DNA of 64,000 nucleotides from Streptomyces griseoviridis (GCF_005222485.1 NZ_CP029078.1:4367501-4431500), one strand, 5' to 3'; positions 15,905-24,847 are shown, counted from the first letter of the stretch. Notes: generated from the sequence alone by a model not told the origin. Program-made: numbers and translations.

Positions 15905-16837
15905 TCTGACTCCCCTCGCACCCCCGAACCCCCCGCGGAGCACCCCGGCTCCCCGCGGCCCCGCCACGCCGTCCAGCCCACGGGTGAGGCCCTGGGCGGG
16001 CCCGAGCGGCCCGCCCGGCCGGAGCGCGAGCCGCACCACCCCGCCAGGCCCAAGGGCGAGCCGCGCTTCCCCGACGGGCCCCAGCCCGATCCCGCCGGTT
16101 CGCACTTCGAGCGGCGGATCCGCAGTTTCCAGCCCCGGCGCAGCCGGGTCACCTCGGGGCAGGCCGACGCCCTCCAGCGGCTGTGGCCCGCGTGGGGCCT
16201 GGACATCGACGGGCAGCGGGTCGTCGACCTCGCCGAGCTGTTCGGGAACGAGAATCCCGTCGTCCTGGAGATCGGCTTCGGCATGGGCGAGGCCACCGCG
16301 CGGATGGCGGCGGCCGACCCGGCGACCGACATCCTCGCCGTGGACGTGCACACGCCGGGCCAGGGCCACCTCCTGCACCTGGCCGAGCAGCACGGCCTGA
16401 CCAACGTCCGGGTCGGCAACGGCGACGCGATCATCCTGCTCCGCGAGATGCTCGCCCCGGACAGCCTCGACGGCCTGCGCGTCTACTTCCCCGACCCGTG
16501 GCCCAAGAAGCGGCACCACAAGCGGCGGCTGATCCAGCCGGAGTTCCTCGACCTGGTCGCGACCCGCGTCCGCCCCGGTGGCACCGTGCACTGCGCCACC
16601 GACTGGGAGCCGTACGCGGAGCAGATGCTCGACGTGCTGAGCGCGCACCCGGCGTTCGAGAACACCCGGCCCGAGGGCGGTTTCACGCCGCGTCCCGGGT
16701 TCCGGCCGCTGACCCGTTTCGAGGGACAGGGACTGGAGAAGGGTCATGTCGTGAACGACCTGCTCTTTCGCCGCGTTCCGCATCACGACCCGTCGTGCCG
16801 CGAACCGCGTCACGACCAGTCGCCCACCGGCGGCTGA
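15902..16837 (+). CDS. trmB: tRNA (guanine-N7-)-methyltransferase
   Basis: A 311-residue SAM-dependent enzyme that makes m7G46 in tRNA. SAM motif I is VVLEIGFGMGEAT (about residues 119-131). The signature YFPDPWPKKRHHKRRL at about 197-212 is diagnostic, and the C-terminal TRFEGQGLEKGH is conserved. Residues 1-70 are Pro-rich and not conserved. GTG 15902 is chosen because it gives the normal N-terminus and has a -10 box just upstream. An upstream GTG at 15599 overlaps the lhgO stop (GTGA) and would add 101 low-complexity residues; translational coupling from there cannot be excluded. Confidence 0.9.
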   Translation: MSDSPRTPEPPAEHPGSPRPRHAVQPTGEALGGPERPARPEREPHHPARPKGEPRFPDGPQPDPAGSHFERRIRSFQPRRSRVTSGQADALQRLWPAWGLDIDGQRVVDLAELFGNENPVVLEIGFGMGEATARMAAADPATDILAVDVHTPGQGHLLHLAEQHGLTNVRVGNGDAIILLREMLAPDSLDGLRVYFPDPWPKKRHHKRRLIQPEFLDLVATRVRPGGTVHCATDWEPYAEQMLDVLSAHPAFENTRPEGGFTPRPGFRPLTRFEGQGLEKGHVVNDLLFRRVPHHDPSCREPRHDQSPTGG

Positions 16838-16858
16838 CCGCTCGTTAGGGTCGATGCC

Positions 16859-18250
16859 GTGGCCGCCTTCCCCCCGTACCCGACGCATCCGCCGCACCCG
16901 GGTGGTGCGCCCGGCGGAGTGCTCGGGCACGCGCACTGGTGGCAGCGCCGATGGGTGCGCTACGGCGCGCTCGTCACCCTGCTCGCGCTCTCGGGGCTGG
17001 TCATCCTGGGCCTGGTGCGCAGGCAGACCGGCAGCGAGGGGTTCCTGGTCGGGCTGGGGCTCGCGGTGCTGCCCGTCCCGCTGCTGATCGCCGCGTTCCG
17101 CTGGCTCGACCGGGTCGCCCCGGGCCCCTGGCGCAATCTGCTGTTCGCGTTCGCGTGGGGCGCCTGCGCGGCGGCGCTGATAGCGATCGTCGCCAACAGT
17201 TTCGCGACCCGCTGGATCGCGACGGCCACCGCGGACCCGTCGGGCGCCGACACCCTCGGGGCGACGGTGATAGCTCCCGTCGTCGAGGAGTCCGCGAAGG
17301 CCGCGGCGGTCCTGCTGGTCTTCCTGTTCAGGCGCCGGGACTTCACCGGGATCGTCGACGGCGTGGTGATAGCGGGCGTCACGGCGACCGGGTTCGCCTT
17401 CACCGAGAACATCCTCTACCTCGGCAACGCGTTCGGCACCGACCAGCTCACCGGCGGCAGCGGCTTCGTGTCGGTGACGGCGGCGACGTTCTTCGTGCGG
17501 GTCGTGATGTCGCCGTTCGCGCACCCCCTCTTCACCGTCCTGACCGGCATCGGCTTCGGTGTCGCCGCGATGAGCGCCGACCATCAGCGGGTGCGGCGGA
17601 CGCTGCTGCCGCCGGCCGGGCTGCTGCTCGCGATGGGCATGCACGCGCTGTGGAACGGCTCCTCGACGTTCGGCACGTACGGGTTCTTCGCCGTGTACGC
17701 CGCGTTCATGGTGCCCGCGTTCGGGCTGCTGACCTGGCTGGTGATCTGGACCAGGCAGCGGGAGCTGCGCACGGTGCGCGAGGAGCTGCCCGCGTACGCG
17801 GCGGCCGGCTGGCTCAGCGCGCCCGAGCCGTACGCGCTCGGCTCGATGCGGGCCCGCCGGACGGCCCGTGACGCCGCCGCCCGCCACCTGGGCAAGGAGG
17901 CGGGCCGCACGGTCGCCGAGTACGAGGCGTACGCGACGTCCCTGGCGTTCCTGCGGCACCGGGGCCGCATGGGCAGGGCGGGCGCCGACTTCGTCGTCAG
18001 GGAGCGGGAGTTGCTGCACGAGCTGTGGCACCGCCGCGACACCGCGCGCCCCGCCCTGGAGCACGCGGCCCGTGTGACGGCCCCCGCGGGCCCGGCCCAG
18101 CCGCCCGCCTACGGACACGGCTACGGGTACGGGTACGGGTACGGGTATCAGCCATATGCGGGGCCGCCGTACCCGGGCCAGCCGTACGCGCCCCCGTCCC
18201 CCGCCCACCCGACGGCGGCGTACGACCCGTACCGGCCGTACCGGCCCTGA
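16859..18250 (+). CDS. PrsW family intramembrane metalloprotease
   Basis: A 463-residue membrane protein with about eight hydrophobic segments between residues 35 and 310. It carries the PrsW signature motifs VVEESAK (EExxK), GFAFTENILY and MHALWN, whose Glu and His residues form the metal site. In Bacillus subtilis PrsW makes the first cut in the anti-sigma factor RsiW. The C-terminal 150 residues are cytoplasmic and end in Tyr/Gly/Pro-rich sequence. GTG 16859 has TAGGGT (16846-16851) seven bases upstream and no ribosome-binding site, suggesting a leaderless mRNA. A tethered sigma factor gene lies about 7 kb to the left, a possible substrate. Confidence 0.85.
   Translation: MAAFPPYPTHPPHPGGAPGGVLGHAHWWQRRWVRYGALVTLLALSGLVILGLVRRQTGSEGFLVGLGLAVLPVPLLIAAFRWLDRVAPGPWRNLLFAFAWGACAAALIAIVANSFATRWIATATADPSGADTLGATVIAPVVEESAKAAAVLLVFLFRRRDFTGIVDGVVIAGVTATGFAFTENILYLGNAFGTDQLTGGSGFVSVTAATFFVRVVMSPFAHPLFTVLTGIGFGVAAMSADHQRVRRTLLPPAGLLLAMGMHALWNGSSTFGTYGFFAVYAAFMVPAFGLLTWLVIWTRQRELRTVREELPAYAAAGWLSAPEPYALGSMRARRTARDAAARHLGKEAGRTVAEYEAYATSLAFLRHRGRMGRAGADFVVRERELLHELWHRRDTARPALEHAARVTAPAGPAQPPAYGHGYGYGYGYGYQPYAGPPYPGQPYAPPSPAHPTAAYDPYRPYRP
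18120..18150 (+). repeat. TACGGG hexanucleotide repeat in prsW
   Basis: Five near-perfect TACGGG units in the prsW 3' end encode alternating Tyr-Gly in a disordered tail. Hexamer slippage would change tail length by two residues without shifting frame. Confidence 0.75.
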
Positions 18251-18278
18251 GCCGGGGGCGGGCGGGCTCAGGCCGGGG

Positions 18279-19226
18279 TCAGAGCGACGACGCCTGGGTC
18301 AGACGGTCCAGCTCCGGCCGCGTCAGGGTCAGATCGGCCACCGCGAGGAGCGCGGGAAGCTGCTCCGGTGTGCGGGCCGAGGCGATCGGGGCCGCCACCG
18401 TGGGCTGGGCGGCGAGCCAGGCCAGGGCCACCGTGGGGATCTCGGCGTCATGGGCGGCGGCGATCTCGTCGAGCGCGGTCAGGACGCTGCGGCCCCGCTC
18501 GGTCTCCAGGTGGGCCGCGGCCTTGCCGGCGCGGGCGCTGTCCACCGTCGCGCCGGGCCTGTACTTGCCGGTGAGGAAGCCGGACGCGAGCGCGAAGTAG
18601 GGGACGGCGGCGAGGCCGGCGCGCGCGGCGACGTCCTGGAGGCCGCCCTCGTAGGTGTCGCGGGAGACGAGGTTGTAGTGCGGTTGGAGCGCCACGTACC
18701 GGGCGAGTCCCTCGCGGTCGGAGTGGTCGAGGGACTCCTGGAGCCGCTCGGCGCTGATGTTGGAGGCCCCGATCTGCCGGACCTTGCCCGCCCGCACCAG
18801 TTCGTCGAGCGCGCCGATGATCTCCGCGACCGGCACCTCGGGCTTGTCGAAGTGGGGGTAGTAGAGGTCGATGCGGTCGGTGCCCAGACGGCGCAGCGAC
18901 GCGTCGGCCGCGGCCTTGATGTTGGCGGCCGACAGGCCCGGGTAGTCGGGGTGCTCGCTGACCTTCGTGGCGATGACGACGTCGTCGCGGTTGCCGCGGG
19001 CGGCGATCCACTTGCCGATGATGGTCTCGGACTCGCCGCCTGAGTTGCCGTCGATCCAGGCCGTGTACGAGTCGGCGGTGTCGAGGAAGTTGCCGCCGGC
19101 CGCCGTGTAGGCGTCGAGGACGGCGAACGAGGTCGCCTCGTCGGCCGTCCAGCCGAAGACGTTGCCGCCGAGGGCGAGCGGGAAGACCGCGAGGTCGGAT
19201 GAGCCGAGCGTGCGCAGAGAAGTCAT
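18279..19226 (-). CDS. aldo/keto reductase
   Basis: A 315-residue TIM-barrel NADPH-dependent oxidoreductase of the YajO/Tas-like group. Asp and Tyr of the catalytic tetrad are in NFLDTADSYTAW, the Lys in VVIATKVSEH and the His in LYYPHFDKP. The cofactor-binding C-terminal part contains ALAWLAAQPTVAAPIASART. ATG 19226 is the first good start; there is no clear ribosome-binding site. It runs leftwards between the PrsW gene (convergent) and the M23 peptidase. Substrate unknown. Confidence 0.87.
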   Translation of the reverse strand: MTSLRTLGSSDLAVFPLALGGNVFGWTADEATSFAVLDAYTAAGGNFLDTADSYTAWIDGNSGGESETIIGKWIAARGNRDDVVIATKVSEHPDYPGLSAANIKAAADASLRRLGTDRIDLYYPHFDKPEVPVAEIIGALDELVRAGKVRQIGASNISAERLQESLDHSDREGLARYVALQPHYNLVSRDTYEGGLQDVAARAGLAAVPYFALASGFLTGKYRPGATVDSARAGKAAAHLETERGRSVLTALDEIAAAHDAEIPTVALAWLAAQPTVAAPIASARTPEQLPALLAVADLTLTRPELDRLTQASSL

Positions 19227-19316
19227 GTCTGGTTCAACGGTCACGGCGGTGCCCGCCATTCCGCCGCAATCCGGACACGCCCGCAAAGATCACGCAAAGC
19301 CCTCGGCCGGGCGGGG

Positions 19317-20378
19317 TCAGGGGGTGAGGCCCTTGCCGCGCAGCCACGCCGCCGGGTCGATGCCCTCGGCCTGGCCGCCGGGGTGGACCTCCAGGTGGAG
19401 GTGGGGTCCGGTGACGTTGCCCGTCGCGCCGACGCGTCCGATGACGTCACCGGTGGCGACCTTCTGGCCGACGCTGACGTTGATCGAGGACTGGTGGCAG
19501 AACCACAGCTCGGTGCCGTCGTCGAGGGTCAGGATCGTGCGGTAGCCGTAGGAGCCGGCCCAGCCCGCCTCGGTGACCGTGCCGCTGTGGACGGCCTTGA
19601 TGAGGGTGCCGGTGGGCGCGGCGAAGTCGAGTCCCGTGTGGTAGCCGGACGACCACATGGAGCCGGCCTGCCCGAAGGTGCCGGTGATCGTGTAGGAGGA
19701 GGTCGGCAGCGTGTACTGCTTGGCCAGTGCGGCGAGCCGCTCGGCCTCGGCCTTCTTCGCGGCCTGGGCCTCGGCCTTCTCCTTCGCGGCGGCGGCCTTG
19801 GCGGCGGCTTCCTTCTCCGCCTTGGCGGAGGCGTCGGCGATCTGCCGCGCGGCGGCCTCCTGGGCGGTGACCTGGGCCTTGGTGTCGATCTGGACCTGCT
19901 GGCTCTCGGCCTGCGCCATGATCCGGTCGCGCAGCAGGTCGCCCGCGTCCCTGGCGCCCTCGGTGGTCTCCTGGGTGGCCACGCCGAGGGAGCTGAGCGC
20001 GGTGGCCGAGCCCTCGGACACGGGTTCCGCGTCGGAGTCGTCGCCGAAGACGGCGCCCACGGAGGGCAGGTCGGGTATCGAGATGGAGACCGGCGGCTTG
20101 CCGGTGTTGGCGCTGGCCATGCCGCCCGCGCCCATCGCGGCGATGACCCCGACGCCGAGGACCGTGGAGCTGCGGGCGAGTCCGCCGCCGCGCTGCTTGG
20201 CGACCCGGTGCCTGCCGCGTACCGGCGGGAGGGCCTCGGCGGTGGGGTTCCACTCCTGCCAGGGGCCCTCGTCGGTGCGGTAGTCGCCGTAGCCGAAGGT
20301 GTCGGCGGCGGGCCGGCCGGGAACGGCCTGGTTCACCGGGACCGTCGGCACAGTCGGAGCAGGCCTGTTGGACGCCAC
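19317..20378 (-). CDS. M23 family metallopeptidase, cell wall hydrolase
   Basis: A 353-residue exported protein. A long cytoplasmic N-terminus precedes a hydrophobic export segment at about 72-92 (STVLGVGVIAAMGAGGMASA). An Ala/Lys/Glu coiled coil lies at about 165-215 and the C-terminal lysostaphin-type M23 domain at about 228-345. Zinc ligands are visible in GYHTGLDFA (HxxxD) and HLHLEV (HxH). It should cut peptidoglycan cross-bridges during growth or spore germination. GTG 20378 follows AAGGAAGGAG. Expression is under the c-di-AMP riboswitch immediately upstream, the usual control for wall hydrolases in this genus. Confidence 0.93.
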   Translation of the reverse strand: MASNRPAPTVPTVPVNQAVPGRPAADTFGYGDYRTDEGPWQEWNPTAEALPPVRGRHRVAKQRGGGLARSSTVLGVGVIAAMGAGGMASANTGKPPVSISIPDLPSVGAVFGDDSDAEPVSEGSATALSSLGVATQETTEGARDAGDLLRDRIMAQAESQQVQIDTKAQVTAQEAAARQIADASAKAEKEAAAKAAAAKEKAEAQAAKKAEAERLAALAKQYTLPTSSYTITGTFGQAGSMWSSGYHTGLDFAAPTGTLIKAVHSGTVTEAGWAGSYGYRTILTLDDGTELWFCHQSSINVSVGQKVATGDVIGRVGATGNVTGPHLHLEVHPGGQAEGIDPAAWLRGKGLTP

Positions 20379-20399
20379 GTAGGCGCACTCCTTCCTTCT

Positions 20400-20535
20400 C
20401 GCCTACCGGGTTAGCTGACGGGTTCGGAGCAGGAAGGTCTCCTACGCGCGTATACCTGTCGTGCGGGCACGACGGACAGACGCGTGATTCACCCCAAGGT
20501 GGTGGTTCCCCGGTTCCCTCGCGGGATTCGGCGCG
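20400..20535 (-). ncRNA. c-di-AMP riboswitch (ydaO/yuaA type)
   Basis: The leader of the M23 peptidase gene, on the reverse strand, has the conserved core of the ydaO class. GGGAACCGGGGAACCACC followed by TTGGGGTGAATC lies at about 20485-20516, and GTCAGCTAACCCGGTAGGC at about 20401-20419 near the 3' side. A variable stem lies between. In Streptomyces such riboswitches turn off resuscitation factors and wall hydrolases when c-di-AMP is high. The element ends about 22 bases before the start codon; the switching hairpin is not separately visible. Confidence 0.93.
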
Positions 20536-20773
20536 TGCGCGCGGAGCCGCCTTGTGACGGCTGGGACGACCGCGCTGCGTTATCGAACGTTAATAGACAC
20601 GGGGTGGGGATTCCAAGCCGTTCCCCTTGATCATTAACGAATTCGGCCTGGACGTACGGGCCATGAGCACCGAAAGACGGGCGAGTCGACCTCGCCGCCG
20701 AAACCCCCTGGATTTTGACCGTGTGTCAGTTGTTATCGGAGGGAGGTCGCCCGCTCACCCCCGGTGACAACGA
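20536..20773 (-). promoter_or_regulatory. promoter region upstream of the riboswitch
   Basis: Between the riboswitch and the next leftward gene the reverse strand holds TTGGAA followed after 15-18 bases by TATTAACG, near 20588-20616. This is an AT-rich patch and the likely promoter of the riboswitch transcript. No gene is seen here. Confidence 0.4.
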
Positions 20774-21883
20774 TCAAGGGCGGCGGACGGCGAGCAGCGC
20801 CATGTCGTCCGTGGTGCCGCCGCCGGTGTACTGGCGCACCTCCTGGGCGAGGGTGGCGAGCAGGGTGCCCGGGTCGGCGAAGACCCGCCCCGCGAGCCTG
20901 GCCTCCGGGTCGAAGAACTCCCCGCGCTCGTCCCGCGCCTCGGACAGCCCGTCGGTGTACAGCAGCAGGATCGCGCCGCTCGGGAACTCGCTCTCCTCGA
21001 CCCGGTCGGGCCAGGTGCCGAGATCGCCCATGCCGAACGGCAGGGCGTGGTCGTGGGGGGAGAGCGGACGGATTGTGCCGTCCTGGCCGAGCAGCAGCGG
21101 CGGCGGATGGCCCCGGGTGACGATCCGGACGACGCCGTCGCCGTGCGGGAGTTCGGCGAGGACGGCGGTGGTGAACCCCTCGGAGGCCTCCAGCCCCTCG
21201 CGTCTGATGCCCTCCCGGGCGAACGCCCGCTCCAGCCGCTGCGCCACCGCCTCCAGGGTGGTCTCCTGCTCCGCCGCCTCCCGGAACGCCCCGATCAGGA
21301 CGGCGACGGCGCCCACCGCGCCCATCCCCTTGCCGCGCACGTCCCCGACGACCAGGCGGACGCCGTGCGGGGTGTCCTGGACGGCGTAGAGGTCGCCGCC
21401 GATGGAGGCGTCGGCCTGCGCGGCCTCGTAGCGGGCGGCGATGTCGAATCCGCCGATCCGCTGGGCCGGCTCGGGCAGCACGGCCCGCTGGGCGGCCTCG
21501 GCGATCTCGCGCTGGGAGGCGAGCCTGGCGTTGCTGCGGCGCACCAGGACGTTGATGAAGACGGCCAGCACGACGACGGTCGCGACGGTCGCCAGCTCGG
21601 TCAGGGAGTCGGCGTGCAGGGCGCCGCCGATCCGCAGGTGGATGACGAACACCGCGAGCACGGAGGCGGTGCCGGTCAGGATCGTGCCGCGCAGCGAGTA
21701 GAGGGGGGCGGCGACCAGGGGCGCGGCGGCGAACAGCGGGGAGGCGGTGAACTGCTGCGGGGTGAAGTAGTCGTAGACGAACCCGACGACGATCAGCAGG
21801 ATCGGGAGCAGCCGGGCCGAGCCGCCCACCACGGAGGCCCGCGTCCCTTGATCCGCCGGTCCCTTCTTGTCAGCAGGCCCCAC
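20774..21883 (-). CDS. membrane-bound SpoIIE-type PP2C phosphatase
   Basis: A 369-residue protein. Three to four transmembrane helices lie in the first 115 residues (LLPILLIVVGFVYDYFTP, LRGTILTGTASVLAVFVIHL, ELATVATVVVLAVFINVLV). A cytoplasmic SpoIIE serine phosphatase follows at about 140-365, with DASIGGDLYAV, VVGDVRGKGMGAVGAVAVL and TTDDMALLAV supplying metal-binding acids. Such phosphatases act on anti-anti-sigma proteins. GTG 21883 has GGAG eight bases upstream; the frame stays open further but that sequence is low-complexity. No sigma-regulon partners are adjacent. Confidence 0.88.
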   Translation of the reverse strand: MGPADKKGPADQGTRASVVGGSARLLPILLIVVGFVYDYFTPQQFTASPLFAAAPLVAAPLYSLRGTILTGTASVLAVFVIHLRIGGALHADSLTELATVATVVVLAVFINVLVRRSNARLASQREIAEAAQRAVLPEPAQRIGGFDIAARYEAAQADASIGGDLYAVQDTPHGVRLVVGDVRGKGMGAVGAVAVLIGAFREAAEQETTLEAVAQRLERAFAREGIRREGLEASEGFTTAVLAELPHGDGVVRIVTRGHPPPLLLGQDGTIRPLSPHDHALPFGMGDLGTWPDRVEESEFPSGAILLLYTDGLSEARDERGEFFDPEARLAGRVFADPGTLLATLAQEVRQYTGGGTTDDMALLAVRRP

Positions 21884-22105
21884 TGCTCGTCTCCCAGGTC
21901 TCCGGTGTGAGTACCAGGTTTCCCGCCCGGGGCGCGGACGGCGAGCGGGGTGGGCCGAGCGGATGAGGGGCCGGCGCGGGGAGAGGGAGAGAGAGAAGAA
22001 AAAAGCGCTGCCGAGGGGAGAGGGGAGAAGAGACGAGGACGAGACGGGAGAGAGAGGGGAGAGCAGGAGGGAGAAGAGAGGGGATGCCACGGTGCCCGAA
22101 CGCAC

Positions 22106-22140
22106 CGATGGCCGGAACCCTTGAAGGATTCCGGCCATCG
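22106..22140 (-). terminator. terminator after tRNA-fMet
   Basis: Arms CGATGGCCGGAA (22106-22117) and TTCCGGCCATCG (22129-22140) form a perfect 12-base stem with an 11-base loop. It begins eight bases beyond the 3' end of the leftward tRNA gene. Confidence 0.8.
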
Positions 22141-22148
22141 GCCTTGAG

Positions 22149-22222
22149 TAGCGGGGACAGGATTTGAACCTGCGACCTCTGGGTTATGAGCCCAGCGAGC
22201 TACCGAGCTGCTCCACCCCGCG
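22149..22222 (-). tRNA. initiator tRNA-fMet (CAU)
   Basis: The 74-base cloverleaf has anticodon CAT in the loop CTCATAA. Initiator marks are present: an unpaired first base (C1 opposite U72) and three consecutive G:C pairs (GGG/CCC) at the base of the anticodon stem. TTCAAAT fills the T-loop. CCA is not encoded. A terminator hairpin follows directly. Confidence 0.97.
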
Positions 22223-22296
22223 TCGGTGTTCCTTAACCATACGCCATCCGCGGGGCCGAACGCACACGCGTCCTCCGCTGCCGCTCCCGGCGGCGG

Positions 22297-23526
22297 TCAG
22301 TCGGCGGGGTTGCGGGCGTGGGTGAGGGTCTCCCAGGAGACGAAGAGGTCGTCGGTGCCGGAGGGGCGGTCGCGCTCGGCGAGCTTGCGGGCCTCCGGCA
22401 CGGGCAGGTCGAGCCGGTCCTCCAGGTGGTTGAGGGCGACCTCCAGGTCCGCGCCCATGCTGCGGTCGATCCTCCCGCCGCAGAGCCAGCCGGGGGCGGG
22501 CTCGCCGAGCTGGTAGCGGGCGTGCAGGGCAAGCGCGGCCCGCAGCCGGTCCTTGACGTCGTCGTAGAGGTCGACGCCCTGGTGCCAGGCGGTCTCGGCG
22601 ATGTGGCCGGTGGCGGCGAGCGAGTAGCCGACGTGCTTGAAGTTGCGGCAGGTCTCCTGCGCCAGGCCGTCCTTGAACGTCGTCTGCTTGAACCAGTACG
22701 ACGTGAGTCGCTGCGGGGTGGTCATCGTGGAGCCGGGCGGGGTGAGCGGGACCTTGCCGTCCTTCTCCAGGTAGAAGTAGGCGGGCACCCGGTCGCGGAA
22801 CCGGCTCACGGCGGTGTCGAAGCCCTTGTGGTCGTCGGTGAAGACGGCGATGCCGATGGCCGCGTCCGTCATCGCGAGGTCCCAGTTGCCGTTGTAGTCG
22901 GGCACCCGGCGGGTGACGTTCGGGAGGTAGGCGGTGCGCAGCATCGTCTCGAACCGTCTGACCCGGTCGGCGGGCCAGCCGGCGCCGGGCGCGTACCGGA
23001 CGATCTCGGCGGCCCGCGCCCAGGTGGAGCCGGCCCACGCGGTCTGGAGGCCGGCGTCCTCCTCGGTGTGCCGCTTGATCTTCGCCGACCAGGCGTCCAT
23101 GATCTCCCGCGCCTTGGCCGCGTGCTGCTGCTTGCCCGTGACGGTGTAGAGCAGGGCCTGGGTGTAGGCGGCGATGGCGTCCTGGCGTTCCTCGAGGCAG
23201 CCGTGCGCGGGCTCGGCCGCCTTGTCGCCGCCGGGGCAGTCGACGCTCTCGTAGGGCTGCGGCCGGTACTTGTACGACCCGTACTTGCTGTCCCGCATGT
23301 CGAGGAACGCCCCGAGCCACGGCTGCTTGCCCGCGTTGACGTGCTCGCGGACGGCGTCGAGCTGGCCCTTGCTGACCAGCACGCCGGGGTGGGTGAACGC
23401 GGCGTCCGGCGGAAGGGCGCGGGCCATGGTGCGGTTGCCGCCGCCCGTGACGCCGCAGGAGGCGACGGCAGCCGTGAGCAGCGCCACCGCCCCGAGCGCC
23501 GCCGCTCGCCTTCGTACTGACCTCAC
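22297..23526 (-). CDS. alginate lyase family lipoprotein
   Basis: A 409-residue exported protein. A signal peptide (RSVRRRAAALGAVALLTA) ends in the lipobox VASC at about residues 21-24. The body is an alpha/alpha toroid of the alginate-lyase superfamily, with WAGSTWARAAEI, NGNWDLAMTDAAIGIAVF and the HxxY-type stretch near QETCRNFKHVGYSLAATGHIAETAW. It would act on uronic-acid polysaccharides outside the cell. GTG 23526 is taken as the start because GGAGG lies five bases before it. It is transcribed alone, downstream of the rib-type gene. Confidence 0.85.
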   Translation of the reverse strand: MRSVRRRAAALGAVALLTAAVASCGVTGGGNRTMARALPPDAAFTHPGVLVSKGQLDAVREHVNAGKQPWLGAFLDMRDSKYGSYKYRPQPYESVDCPGGDKAAEPAHGCLEERQDAIAAYTQALLYTVTGKQQHAAKAREIMDAWSAKIKRHTEEDAGLQTAWAGSTWARAAEIVRYAPGAGWPADRVRRFETMLRTAYLPNVTRRVPDYNGNWDLAMTDAAIGIAVFTDDHKGFDTAVSRFRDRVPAYFYLEKDGKVPLTPPGSTMTTPQRLTSYWFKQTTFKDGLAQETCRNFKHVGYSLAATGHIAETAWHQGVDLYDDVKDRLRAALALHARYQLGEPAPGWLCGGRIDRSMGADLEVALNHLEDRLDLPVPEARKLAERDRPSGTDDLFVSWETLTHARNPAD

Positions 23527-23651
23527 TGCCACCTCCACGTCGTCAGGACCGGGTCACTCGCAGAGTGACCCGGCGGGCGGCGGCGCGCAGGATCTGTTGG
23601 GCCGATCGGCCGCCGCCGGTCCGCGGCGGCGGGCGTCCCGGCAGGCGCGGG

Positions 23652-24782
23652 TCAGGGCCGCAGATGGGCGTTGGGCTCCTGGGCGTGGCGGGCGTGCTCG
23701 GGCAGGACCAGGACCTCGACGCCCCGGGCGGTGAGGAGGCCGGTGCCGTCGGCGTCCGTCACGAAGGTGTCCGGCTCCCGCCACGCCGTGACGACCCGCC
23801 GCACCCCGGCGTCGAGGATCAGGCGGGCGCACGGCCGGGGGCGGGAGGCGCGGTGGGCGCAGGGTTCGAGGCTGGAGTAGACGGTCGCGCCCGCCAGCCG
23901 CGGGTCGGCCGGGTCGAGTTTGCCGAGGGCGGCCTCCTCGGCGTGCACGACCGGGTCGCCGCCCTCCCGGGAGTGGCCGCGCGCCAGCTCCGTCCCGTCG
24001 GCCGCGACGACCACCGCGCCGACGCTGAACGCGGTGCCGGACGGCGGGCAGAGCGCGGCCAGCTCGCAGGCGAGCCGCAGCCAGTGGTGGTCGGCGGCGG
24101 CCGGCAGCGGTCCGGTGCCGGGGGCGGTGGGCTCGTAGCGGGTCAGGACGACGTCCTCGATGCGCCGGGTCTCCAGCAGGCGCAGCCGCCCTGCCTGGTA
24201 GCCGCCCGGCCCGAAGAGGCGGGGGGCGTGCGGCTGCCCGACGAAGAGGGGCGCGACGACGAGCTGGAGCTCGTCGGCGAGGCCCTGCTGGAGGAGCTGG
24301 GTGTGGACGCGGCCGCCGCCCTCGACCATCAGCCGTTCGACGCCGTAGCCGGCGCGCAGGTGGGTGAGCAGGGCGCGCCAGTCGAGATCGGGGCCGAGCG
24401 GGACGACGTCGGCGGCGAGGCCGAGTCCGCGGGCGCGGTCGGCGCCCTTGTCGGTGGTGTAGACGACCTTCGCGCCGCCGGTGTGCCAGAAGTTCGCGGC
24501 CGGGTCGAGGTCGCCCGAGCCGCTGACGGTCACCTTGAGGGGGTAGGCGGGCCGGCCCTCGGCGACCCGGGCGGCCCGCCGGTCGGGCGAGTTGACCAGC
24601 AGGCGCGGGTTGTCGGCGCGGAGGGTGCCGGCGCCGACCAGGATCGCGTCGGAGGCGGCGCGGACCTCGTCGACCCGGTCGAAGTCCGCGGGGCTGGAGA
24701 GCAGCAGGCGTTCCGGTCCTGTGTCGTCGAGGTAGCCGTCGAGGGAGACGGCGGCGGACAGCAGGACGTAGGGGTGGGGCAT
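23652..24782 (-). CDS. RibD-like reductase-deaminase fusion, reversed domain order
   Basis: A 376-residue protein. The N-terminal half (about 1-215) is a RibD C-type, dihydrofolate-reductase-like domain (VLLSAAVSLDGYLDD, SDAILVGAGTLRADNPRLLV, RLMVEGGGRVHTQLL). The C-terminal half (about 230-360) is a zinc cytidine-type deaminase with HAEEA and SSLEPCAHRASRPRPCARLIL. This is the reverse of classical RibD, where deaminase comes first. Together they would carry out riboflavin steps two and three, deaminating and reducing the pyrimidine from GTP cyclohydrolase II. GGGGAG lies eight bases before ATG 24782. It is divergent from a MarR regulator whose likely operator lies between them, and a GTP cyclohydrolase II gene with the same motif follows. 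Confidence 0.85.
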   Translation of the reverse strand: MPHPYVLLSAAVSLDGYLDDTGPERLLLSSPADFDRVDEVRAASDAILVGAGTLRADNPRLLVNSPDRRAARVAEGRPAYPLKVTVSGSGDLDPAANFWHTGGAKVVYTTDKGADRARGLGLAADVVPLGPDLDWRALLTHLRAGYGVERLMVEGGGRVHTQLLQQGLADELQLVVAPLFVGQPHAPRLFGPGGYQAGRLRLLETRRIEDVVLTRYEPTAPGTGPLPAAADHHWLRLACELAALCPPSGTAFSVGAVVVAADGTELARGHSREGGDPVVHAEEAALGKLDPADPRLAGATVYSSLEPCAHRASRPRPCARLILDAGVRRVVTAWREPDTFVTDADGTGLLTARGVEVLVLPEHARHAQEPNAHLRP

Positions 24783-24847
24783 CGACGTACTCCCCGGTCG
24801 GGTCGGTGGTGGAATGGGGCGGCTGTGCGGGAGGGCTCGCGGCATGC

